Below, piece after piece: positions 52,746-63,419 of a stretch of DNA of 64,000 nucleotides. Made by a program: the position numbers and the translations under genes. The notes beneath the pieces are model-generated. The model saw only the letters and a list, made by a program, of their open reading frames with translations. It had not been told where the DNA came from and made no database searches. This DNA comes from Epiperipatus broadwayi (Eukaryota > Onychophora > Udeonychophora > Euonychophora > Peripatidae). Each line of letters starts with the position of its first letter. Position 1 is the stretch's first letter. The stretch spans positions 1,734,001-1,798,000 of the forward strand of contig JAQFVV010000157.1 of NCBI GenBank assembly GCA_028023455.1, written 5' to 3'.

Positions 52746-53724
52746 TTATTTTAATTTTTATATATGTATAAAATATATATTGTAATGGCCAAATATGAAT
52801 ATATATATGTCACACTTTGAGCAAGTTAATTTCATGTAATTAACTTATAGCACTAAAACGAATGTATTTTATAGAGCGTGATGAATTGTAAATCTATAAC
52901 AATATTTATAAAATATGGAACATGAGAAAGAAGATTTAAAAATCATTTACTTCTTCTTTAGTCAGACTTACAAATGTTTTTAATTATTGAGTACCATGTA
53001 GATCAAGATTTTTAAGTAATATGCACCATGCTAGATTATTTCTGTCATTACATATAAACCTATGATGGTAAACTATAAATTAAGATATATAATTAGATGA
53101 ATTGAAATGAAAACCAGTAATACATGAATAAACAAATACATTGATAAATAACTCAATACTTATTACCTGCAATTTAGCTAATGCATGTTTTCTATTAGTT
53201 TCACCAAAAATTAATAAATAAAATATTAGTTTGTGTTAAATTAATCGATGTGGATTAAGAATATATCATAACCATAAATTTACACATGGATTCACTTCAG
53301 TACACTTTAATTGTTCATCACTCAGATTTTGTCTTGTGTTCAATGTGTTACTTTTAAAGATGTGATTTATAAAGTTATCGTAAGCTTTAAAATATACATT
53401 TCTCAATGTTTTTTAAAAACGCATTGCAAATTAAAATATTCCTCCCGATGTCTGTATTCTTATGCAATAAATTCAAATAAATTATAAAGATCAAATATGT
53501 AAATGATTATCTTAAATATATTAAATTTTATAAAATAATTATTTTTATGTTGTCATATCAGGTATAATTCAATCACATGATCACTATTTCTTATGCTTGC
53601 TCATAACTTATTAAAACAGGAAAAACTCTCCATACAGTAGTGCCACTCAATGCAAGCCAGAGTAGTCAATGGATGCCAGAAGGCTTGTGCATAAAATCCC
53701 TATCTAGTGCCTATTCATCCAATA

Positions 53725-53766
53725 TCCCCAGACTAGTTTCTAGCTTGTGGCTTTTGTCAGTGAAGA
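53725..53766 (-). ncRNA. Hammerhead ribozyme, G8 changed
   Basis: Minus strand: UCUUCA, CUGACAA (G8 to A), stem II AGC/GCU with loop CACAA, GAAA, palindrome ACUAGU, C17 (53731), UGGGGA. Stem I pairs fully if G-U pairs are allowed. Loss of G8, the general-acid residue, predicts inactivity. Confidence 0.75.
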
Positions 53767-54242
53767 GCTTTGGCTCTGAGAGCACTGCACCTAGATCTTA
53801 GGATCTAATGTAACCCCCTAGCAGCCACCTTTTATCTCTACTTAACTACAAAACTATGAGTTTAAAATTGGAAAACAATAATATTTTCAATCCAAGCTCA
53901 GTAGCTTATATAGTCATATATTCTGGCATCCGTTGATTACTCTGGGTGGGACTACTGTATAGAGAGTTTTGCCTGTTTTATTAACAGTTATGAGCAAGCA
54001 TAAGAAATGGTGATCATGTGATGTTTAGGGATAGTGGTGGCTATAGTTATTAAAGAATCAAAGACACCAAAATGTATGGGTACTGAACTGAATTCAGACC
54101 TATATGACTATATAAGCTACTGAGCTTGGATTGAAAATATTGTGTTTTCAATTTTAAAGTCGTAGTTAAGTAGAGATAAAAGGTAGCTGCTAGAGGATTG
54201 CATTAGATCCTCAGATCTAGGTGGTGCTCTCAGATCCAAAGC

Positions 54243-54284
54243 TCCTCACTGACGAAAGCCACAAGTTAGAAACTAGTCTGGGGA
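54243..54284 (+). ncRNA. Hammerhead ribozyme, complete core
   Basis: UCCUCA, CUGACGA, stem II (AGC opposite GUU, loop CACAA), GAAA at 54269-54272, palindrome ACUAGU, C17 at 54278, UGGGGA. Stem I gives six pairs with one G-U and can extend through AUCC (54234-54237) and GGAU (54289-54292) after an internal loop. Cleavage is predicted after 54278. Confidence 0.85.
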
Positions 54285-54808
54285 TAATGGATGAGTAGGC
54301 ACTAGATAGGGATTTTATGCACAAACCTTCTGGCATCTGTTGATTATTCTGGCTTGCACTGAGTGGTACTACTGTATGGAGAGTTTTGTCTATTATAATT
54401 CAATCATTAAACTTTTAAAAGTTTTGATAATAGAAATGTGTCTACCCTGTTTTTAGTATCATATTTAATTTAAAAGTAAAATTCGTATTCAGAAATTCTT
54501 TAATTAAAATATACATTAATGAAATTTTGTATTTGTATTCTTTTTATAATTATTATTTTGAAATCAACTACTTGATTCATTTATAAATCATTAAAATAAA
54601 ATAGTTAAAACAGTTTTATCCTTAGTGTTTTTATTGTGCACATTTTTTTATCATCCAATGATTTTCTTCAGGCTCAATTATCTCTCAATAAGTGTCTAAA
54701 TTTCCAGTCAATAAATAGAATTTATATCTAAATTTTCAATTGTTATTTGCTTATACTGAAAATTAGACATTTGTAATCTGGTTGAATGAGACAAATCCAT
54801 GAAAAGTT

Positions 54809-54911
54809 TTAATTATCCTTCAGTTCCTTATAAACGCAGGGGATGAAGAAAATGAAGGATTCACCCTCACATCCAGTTGCTATTGTTAGCCCACCATAAA
54901 GTTGTTGAATA
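54809..54911 (-). CDS. Possible terminal exon of an unrecognised minus-strand gene
   Basis: On the minus strand, TTTATGTATTTAG ends at 54912, a plausible acceptor. It is followed by an open frame (IQQLYGGLTIATGCEGESFI, then FFIPCVYKELKDN) and a TAA at 54809-54811. The composition is protein-like and unlike the AT-rich surroundings, and TTTATT (AATAAA on the minus strand) occurs about 180 nt further. I do not recognise the protein, and no matching upstream exon was found in the window. Confidence 0.35.
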
Positions 54912-55118
54912 CTAAATACATAAAATATAAATATCTTACCACAAAAAAGAAAAATAGAATTCAAATTGACTATTAATTTTTTTTCTTCCTTCAGTATTCT
55001 ATTGCACGTCAGCAAGTTACATATTATTTTTTTTTTTACACAATACTTTAAAATAATAATTAACCAGATTTATGATTATTATTATTATAGTATTTATACT
55101 TAAGCTAGATGTAATTTA

Positions 55119-55241
55119 AAGGGGATTTGAACCCAGACTTGCAAGCTTCCTTCAATCATCCACTCCATCTTACGCAAATGGTTATATAAGATGGAGTGGA
55201 TGTCTGAAGGAAGCTTGAAAGTCTGCGTTCAAGTCCCCTTT
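55119..55241. repeat. Palindrome with tRNA T-arm-like arms
   Basis: The left arm has GGGGATTTGAACCC, complement of GGGTTCAAATCCCC, a perfect B box/T arm. The right arm has CGTTCAAGTCCCC. CAAGCTTCCTTCA and TGAAGGAAGCTTG, and CCACTCCATCTTA and TAAGATGGAGTGG complete a near-perfect inverted repeat with a 10-15-nt loop. Confidence 0.8.
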
Positions 55242-55321
55242 AATCTTTTTTTAATAACTTCACTCAAGTGAAGAAAAAATAAAATTTTATCATCTATGCA
55301 TGCAAAATGTACTTTCAGTGA

Positions 55322-55573
55322 TTGTCGACAGGAATGCCAAAGTTGAAAAGGAAAGTATTGCTATTGATCATTATGGACTCAAATGCAGAAGACCAATTAA
55401 TAGGTTTTTGTGAATTCAATAATATTTTTCATTACCTATATATTTTTAAGCAACTAAAGTGTGACTATTCACATTATTGGATAGCATTTATAAAAATCAA
55501 ATTAATTACATTTTTAGTACCAATGGAAGATTTTGGTTTTAATAGTAAAAATTTGACTAAATTCAATTTGTGA
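55322..55573 (+). pseudogene. Possible LINE endonuclease fragment
   Basis: An 83-codon frame contains DQLIGFCEFNNIFHYLYIFK, resembling the R-x-L-I-x-F-C-x-x-N-N-L region of LINE apurinic-type endonucleases. The catalytic D-F-N-A block expected before it is not intact, so this is a weak call. Confidence 0.35.
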
Positions 55574-55599
55574 ATTATTAATGAAAAACTTTGAATGAA

Positions 55600-58500
55600 A
55601 CCAAAAAAGATTTTTTAATATTCTAGGTATAATCTATAAAAGTCTATTGCTTTTAAGGATAATGTCAGAAATCGATTTAAAATTTTGAATATAATTGTTG
55701 AGCAAGATGAAAAAACGACAAATCAAAAATATCAGAAAATACAATGACAGTTGTAAAAAAAAAATAATAATAAAACTAACATTTTGTAAGGAAACTGAAT
55801 TAAAAATCCCAAAGAGTATATAGGAAAGACTAGCAATATTTTTATGAATAGTAATTCACTTTTATTTATTTTAATCCAGTCTAAAGATATAGATTTAATA
55901 GCATTATCATTTTTTTTGTCTTAATTTAACAGATATCTGGAGAAGCCAAAATAGTGTATTTTTGTCTCTAAAAGCATATATTAAATGTAAAATGAAAAAG
56001 CTGTTTGATGTTTTAAGAAACAATGTTTGCAAAGATATTGAAAATAGAAACACTCAAAAAAAAAAAATTAAGATTCATGAGGTCAAGTAGGTTTTAAACA
56101 TGAATAGGTTTTCTGAATGATGCCAATGAACAAATTATAACTTTAGTTACAAAACTTGAAAGAATATCTATAAAAATTTTATGATCTGATATACTACATC
56201 AAAAAAGCTTTTATAATAGATGAAGCCAGATTATTGCACCAGAAATTTTTTCAGGCAATAGAAATATTGATAGGTTTTGCCAATTAATTTAGAAAATTAT
56301 GAAAGGATCTACAAATAGGAATATTTTTTGTCTATGCCAAAAAGGAATTTTGTTAATATGAAAACTATTATATCTCTTAAATCAGTGTTTTTCAAATTTT
56401 CATTGTTTAAGGATCAATTTTATTTCAATCATTATGGATAAATATCTTGAAAAATGAAAAAAAATTAAAAATGTATGGAGAACAGAGTTTGATTTATATT
56501 TGGGGGAAAAAAAAAACTTAGTAATTTAGCCTAAAAAGTTTTTTTTGCCCCAAATATATTCAAACTCTGTTCTCTTAAAAAAAAAATTTACAAAATCATT
56601 CTACTGTATTTTATTGTTTTGTCTAATGCTATTTATATAAGAGAAATTGGTCTCATTTAGCAAGCTCAGGATATTCTTTTCTGACTTATTTATAATGAGG
56701 CAAATGTAATGTTTTTTCAAATTCATTTTTAATCCTTTATCAGCAGCTAAACTCAACAATGATTTCTATCTAAATATGGCCAGATGACTCATCTAAATTG
56801 TACACTGAGCTGATTTTCCCCCACATCTTCCTTTGACCTAGCTGTCATTACTGTTATTTGGGTTTTTTATATTTACCATTGCCTTATTTTTTTTTTCTAC
56901 AGTCCACTATCTGAAACTCTTTTCTTTTTTCTCATTTTGATTCTCCATTTTTTAAATCGACTTCATTTTTTGGACAAATTTTCAACTAAAATCTGATTTT
57001 CAACCATTTATTCTTTCAATGACTACCATTGCTTGTTCTTTTTTGTGGTTCAACATTTTTTTTCTTTATCTCCTTAATCATTGCTTTTATTCTTTATAGA
57101 TTATTTTTTCATAGCTTGTTGAATTTCTTCTATCTTCTCCACTATTTTCACAAGCATTTCCATTCTAAAATTTGACTTTCCAGTGCATGCTCCCCATCTT
57201 GTTGCCTATTACCCCAAATGGTTTCAAGCAACTATGCCTCACATTCCTTTATTTATTTCTTGACCATAACCTTTTTCTTTTAAATCTTGTCAAAATCAAT
57301 TTTATTTGCTGTAGTGTTCATCACTCAACATAAAATTATCTTTAAAATTGTATTAACTAGTAAATTAATTTAAACCCTCACCATGCAACTCCAGTTTTAC
57401 TCGCTATATTTGATTTTACCCTAATTCTCTTGTCTGTTCACTAACACCCACACTACTGCTCTATGTTGACATTGAGCCCTTCTATTAAATATATATACAT
57501 AGAGTTAATGCTCAGGCACCATTTATAGATTAGTACCAATTGTTAATGGCATAGTTGAGCACTACTTCATTACTTTGCACATAGATCTGCCAAAGCTGAC
57601 AGATCAAATGCGATTTTTGCATAAAAAATCCAGGTAATAAAAATTGTATTACACAATCAACGAAATGCTGAATTGATGAGTATATAAAGTACTGGAATCA
57701 CCATCTATTAACTCAACTTTCCAAAGGATCAAATACCTCTTTCACTCAAAAGCATTTTATTATGTCTTCATTTTTATATTTATAATTTTGTTATATGAGT
57801 ATTGCGATAAAATAGTTTTTACTCTGGATATCACCTTCCACTTGGAAAGAAATGCCTTGAAGCATGCTATCCCCCTGGCAGTACCATATCCATGAATATT
57901 CCTATATTTACATCACTGGGAGCAATCTTCTCAGAATCTATATTTCTCTTGTATTTGAAATTAGATCAAACAGCATTGATAATTATATTTTATAATTTAA
58001 AAAATAAATAAATCATGAACTACACTAGATAACTTACAAACTATACATTTTATTACAAATAGTCCTAGAGTATTTATTTTGAAAAGCACAAGAATAATGG
58101 TTTCTTAATTAATTTCTGATCATCTTGATTTTCAATGCAATACACAGGTAAAACAAAATACCCTAAAAATAATAATTGGTAGCGAAATTATAAATCTATA
58201 ATGGCATTACTGCTATCATTATAATACAAATAATTTACTAAATAAACAACAAGTAATAATAAAAAATTAGTTAAGGCCTTTATGTTTCAGATCGAAGAAA
58301 ATTTTTTCAATAGTTCCTAATACGATAAGCATAATATTAAAGGTATACGACTACATATAAATTGTTCTGTTTCATTTCATTTTTCTTTGCATATATGATT
58401 AAAACCATAAGTGATAAATATGTCTTTATGGGTACAGGCAACATTTTATAGCATCATTCTTCTATTCTAGCAGGCTGAAAAGTTCATAACTGGGAAAACT

Positions 58501-60740
58501 ACAGTTCTGATTTTCAACTAGTGCTTTTTGAGAAAGACTAGTCCACAATGTTGAGAATTTCCATCATATAAAATCTCATGTTTGTTTCATTTCGAAAAAT
58601 ACTTTAAATCATCACATATTCACAAGTACTAAAAAGTGCTTTTACACATCTTTATTAGTGATGGAAATATTGGCGAGGATATGCTGTAATTAAATCTTGC
58701 CATGGAATAATTATTCTCGACTTTAATACTTTTCAGTGTTGCTCTCTTTTCATCACATTACTCTATACTGTACTTAATAAAGACATACATTCCCATCACC
58801 CTCCCAATCACAATTCGGTCATGGTTTTGTGATTACATTAATTAAATATCTTAATTCAACAAATGAGTTTATCAAAAACACTAATTATACTTTAGTCATG
58901 TACTTTTAATTAATTCAATTTAGGTATTTATCAAATCTTTTGTTCCAAAGTATATTCCAAACTTGAACTTTTAATAAATACTATAATTATACCAATTTTT
59001 ATGGAAAATTGGAAAAACATTTCTAATATAATTAAAATTCTGTACAAATAATAACATAATTATAGTATTTATTGTTTATTTTTTTCAATTTCCCATAGTC
59101 AAAAAAAAAAAAAAAAATGTTTTTATGAAAAGAAAGAAAATTTATTATCAACCTTTGCGAATCAAATTAGAATGTTTTTGTTCCTTTACATTTATCATTG
59201 AAATATGTATACACCTTATCCCTTTTACTATAAGAATGTGTAAATTACTTCTTTACATGCACTCCCCTTTTTAAAATAATATGTATGAAATCAGAGAAAT
59301 ATTAAACAAATATAACTGTCTTTTCACTAATTAATGCATAATTAACTTTTAATACTTGTTTCATTCTTTCTTTCTGCCATTTATTTAATTAAGCACTTTA
59401 TTCTATAGTTTATTAGTTTAACTCATCCAGGGATAGGATAACTTGGAATGCAGAATGAAACCATACCTGGGTTGAATTTGAAACATTAGATTGTGAAAAT
59501 AATACAATAGCTGGTTTTTAAAAGATTTTAAGAATTATTTTATTAATTGCAATATGCATTTTAAATATTTTTTTTAAGATTCCAGTTGAAAATTTTGCAG
59601 TGTCACTGTTCTGTGGCTCTAGTTTGAGTTATGTTATTTCAAGTAAGACTATTCTAAAAGTCATATGACCCATATTAGAACCTTACATGGAAATATAAGC
59701 CAGTTTAAAAAAAAAAATCAACAAATTAAAGATATTACTGCAATGTACATTGGATACCAGAAATATCAAAAAAAGTCTTATCCATGAATTATTTACAAGA
59801 CTTTAGGACTATTTGATGATAATAAATTATGGCAATATACTAGAAAAATGGATATGCCAAAATATTTTATTTTGTTAATGAGAAATTTCTATATAAAACT
59901 AGAAGTTACAATTAAGAAAAGCCGTGACTAAACAGATTGTTTTGCATTGGAAAAGACATTAAAAAAGGCTGCATATTTTTATACCCATATTCATCTTGAT
60001 ATTTAATACATTATAAATCCACATTGAATGAAGACAAATGTTAATTCAAATAAATATGAAGACAAAGATTATGACAATAGTGTCAGAAGTGGATTCCAAA
60101 ATTGATAATGAAAGCATTGAAATATTTGAGTTTTTATCTCTGAATCATTCATCAACAAGAAAGGATTCAACATGTCATGAGATTCATAGAGGAGTGCAAT
60201 TGCAATGAAAAACTGGAAAATTTTTAGATTCAGAAATATATCTTTTAAAACAAATAAGAATTTATTAAGCAATAGCATTTAAAGACTCTATTGATGTAAA
60301 AATTAAATTCAAAAGCAAGAAAATAGGAAAAATTATGATACTTTCAAATGCAGGTCAAGACTTTTGAGAATTCCACGAACAAGAAAAAGAAATGAACAAA
60401 TGGGTACTTGATCAAACTACTCAACCCTTTTTTAAAAGCATAGATTACCAAATTATAACTATCCTATTGTCATGTCATGAGTGATTTATACAAGCATAGA
60501 ATACTTAGAAAATATGTACATCATGCACTTATATAGATGTGTGTATATCTGCATATACACTGTAACAAAAAAAAACTCCAAGATAAAAAATATAATTTTT
60601 TTATTATTAATTACTAAATTTTTATATTTCATTTACTATTTTTTCCAGTCATAGATAATACAAGAGTAATAATGAAAAACAAAAAAATGCAGTGATTATT
60701 GGCAGTTTTTTTTAGATAGAGGAACAAATGATACTTATAT
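55600..60740. other. Intergenic AT-rich stretch without recognised genes
   Basis: Short frames only. An inverted pair AACAGAGTTTGA...TCAAACTCTGTTCT lies at about 56480-56575. The minus strand between 56900 and 57250 is purine-rich and could hold a decayed coiled-coil LINE ORF1, but no motif supports it. Confidence 0.4.
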
Positions 60741-60748
60741 TATTATAT

Positions 60749-61400
60749 GAGGGGATAACCAAAAATCTCTGGAATTTTGCATCAAAAAATTGTGTATTCA
60801 TTTTTTAAGTGTTACAAATTGAACCTCCTTCGAAATACTGTCCTTTTGATGCAATGCACTGGTCTAAACAGGTTTTTCATTTTTTGAAGCACACCTGAAA
60901 CCCTTGCAAAGTAATGCCTTTTAATGCCTCCCTTATTTTTTCTTCATTCCTTCCATGTCTTCAAAACATTTTTTTTTTAGGCTTTTGTTTATTGGGGTAA
61001 ATAAAAAGAAGTTGCATGGAGTAAATATAGCAGATGTATAAACAACATCACGCTGTTTACTATTAAAAATTGTTTTGGTACGTTGTCATGTAAAAGATAT
61101 CACTCCCCACAAATCCGATGTTTTCATTTCACATTACACAAATGTTTCAGAACTTTAAGGTAAAATGTCTGAACATTATAACAATTTTGAGTGAATAATG
61201 TTTGCATAAAAGAAAAAACCAGCATCGAATTGACATTGGACTTTACTTACTGTTCTTTTTTGGGACATGGTGAATTTGATTTTTCCATTAAACCACTCAT
61301 AAACTGATTTCCCCAGAAAAGTTTGCTTGGAAGCTACTTCAAGCATTAAAACTGTTTTCACTAACAGAAAACAGAGTTTCACGTTCCAACTTTTCAGTCA
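60749..61400 (-). mobile_element. mariner transposon relic, centre deleted
   Basis: The left terminus reads TATGAGGGGATAACCAAAAA, a mariner-type end. Minus-strand frames at about 60770-60960 give the transposase C-terminus (FEDMEGMKKK, then DSISKEVQFVTL with a Y-F-E-G-x-x-x-x-L-like block). At 61176-61382 the N-terminus is visible (VKLCFLLVKTVLMLEV, KSVYEWFNGKIKF), i.e. the paired-type helix-turn-helix with its V-x-E-W-x-x-x-F motif. The DDD catalytic centre, some 500 nt, is missing. Confidence 0.75.
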
Positions 61401-62220
61401 TTATAAAAATCGATGAATAAGCAAGATGCAAAGAAAAAAATTTACTATGATATAATAAAACTTGATGACACCCATAGGCAGATTGATGAAGAAGGTTCGC
61501 CGCAAGACATAACTAGCAGAAGAAACATATACTGCTGCAATGGGCCAGCCCCTCATATAAGGCCACATACCACAGAAACAAGACTTGAAATATAATTTTA
61601 AATAACAGAATGAGTAAATTAGAATTAGGAGACTTTAAAGAGCATGCTTTCAAAACTACTTTGTGTAAGTGCAAAACTTGAAATTCTTTAGTTTAAAAAA
61701 ATAGATGAGATAAAGTTTAAAAAAAAGCTACAGAAACATAAACAATGTAGAAAGAAAATATAATTTTTTTTTTTTTTGAAAATGGGAAATATATTAAAGA
61801 TAGATCTGGTGTCAAAATTAAATTAGTGAATAGAGAGAGCAAAAAGCGTGAAAGTAAAAAAAAAGAACTAGAAAAAGTTTGAATATTTTTAATTATATGA
61901 CAAAAATAGGTCAGACTCAAACAAAACCAGATCATTTTTAAATTCCTTATTTTACTTACACTTATTCTCTTATTAAAATCATCTATTAATTTTTTGTTCT
62001 CTTTCTTTTATGATTCATAATTCCTGCCTCCATCTCACATTCTATTATTATAACAATTAAAGTTTAATTTAAAAAAAAAAAAAAAATCCACAAAATTAAT
62101 AGACTTTTAAGAAGTTATGAATCAGTAAAATAGGAGGGGTTTAGATAAACTAGCAGGAGAAATGCTCTTTTGAATTAGGCAATGATTTTTCTATAATTTC
62201 AGTATTGAATCATTTTAATA

Positions 62221-62675
62221 GTAATAATAATAAGTTAGATGTCACATGACATATATATAGCTTGCAATTACCAATATGTAAACTTAAGAGCATGCTAACG
62301 CTCTAAACAAGCTTTTTTTTTTATATATATTATGATAAATGCTACTACAAGAGAAGGCATTCAAATCATCTTTATCTTAGATTGTCCCCATCCCCAGACC
62401 GGTTTCGACCTATGGGTCTCTTCAGTGAGGAGTTGGGACATTAGATTCAAAAAACCAACGCAAGCTAAGCATTTATCTAAAAGATAATTCTTAAGAAGAA
62501 GATCTAAACTTTTAGACATCTGCATGTCTTTAAAGTCAGTTCTCCAACTGAAAAAATTATATGGGCCTGAACTTAATTCAGATACTCCATATATTAATAG
62601 GCTTAGCCATTTAATTTAGCCAAAGCCCCAACAGCAAAATAATAATAGTAATAATAATAAGTCAGATGTCACATA
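62221..62675 (-). mobile_element. Hammerhead short retroelement, about 427-nt unit (family 2)
   Basis: AATAATAATAAGT(T/C)AGATGTC at 62223 and again at 62650 are direct repeats 427 nt apart. They enclose one hammerhead and the CCATATATTAATAGG block shared with 5.93-6.21 kb. The repeats could be overlapping ends of a tandem unit or a long target duplication. No ORF. Confidence 0.65.
62391..62431 (-). ncRNA. Hammerhead ribozyme, complete and well paired
   Basis: Minus strand: UCCUCA, CUGAAGA, stem II GACC/GGUC with loop CAUA (four Watson-Crick pairs), GAAA, palindrome ACCGGU, C17 (62397), UGGGGA. Stem I has six pairs (one G-U), then after an internal loop a further perfect six pairs, UGUCCC/GGGACA (62383-62388 and 62435-62440), the layout needed for tertiary loop contacts. 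Best candidate in the window for activity. Confidence 0.92.
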
Positions 62676-63419
62676 TGATTGCAAATAAAGATATATTGAA
62701 AATTTAGAATACAAGGGTAATCTTTAAAAAGAAACTATATTTAGTTAATCTTATACTGGTAGCAATGTTTACTTATAAGCTCTTTTCACATTATTATAAA
62801 TAACTATAAGCATATTCATAAAATAACGCCTTATTGTAGAGATAAAAGATTAAGTAGAAGATCATATTGTTTTTTGTTTATTAAATAAAACATACAATGA
62901 AGTGATTAGAGAACATTTATCGTTTAAGTAAGATAAAATGGGATTGACAACTAATTTATTGATCCATTAGGATATCATAAATCTTATAAAGTAAACAAAT
63001 GAGATATGCTTCAAGCATGGTTATCTTTTATTACTTCTAGTAAAAAATTATTACAACCAAATATAGGATATGAAAAGGTCTAAACATGATACCTAAGAAG
63101 ATATGTACAGAAAAAAAAGGATGTGTTTATTAAATTAATGAGAATAAATGGAAAATAAGGCACTGAAATTACTATTAAAATGTGAACTATTTATTAGAAA
63201 ATGGCTAGATTAAAGCAAAATGAGGGTTTAAAAAAATACTCTTTTCTTACAATAGATATGATACAAGTAGAATTTTAAAATAAACAATAACTATATATAT
63301 ATACATACTTTACTATAATTGGATTACAAGTATCAACGTTCCTAAACTCACATCTACATCATGCCATTTAGAAAATATATTACTAATTATTACTACTACT
63401 TTGAATGTACAATATCTTA

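Larger units (their letters stand above)
53570..54405. mobile_element. Retrozyme-like hammerhead element, head-to-head pair (family 1)
   Basis: Two copies of one non-coding unit face away from each other, meeting at about 53926. The right copy starts at 53931 with TTCTGGCATCCG and the same block recurs at 54328 (TTCTGGCATCTG), so one full unit of 397 nt is followed by part of a second. Each copy has one hammerhead (53725-53766 minus, 54243-54284 plus). The common tail ends GGAGAGTTTTG. No ORF. Confidence 0.85.

Noticed and set aside
54645-54680. CTGAAGA on the minus strand near the possible terminal exon
   Set aside because: No GAAA follows and the complementary segments are offset from the core. 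Probably chance.
61413-61595. 60-codon frame beside the mariner relic
   Set aside because: No recognisable domain and no splice or promoter context; left unannotated.
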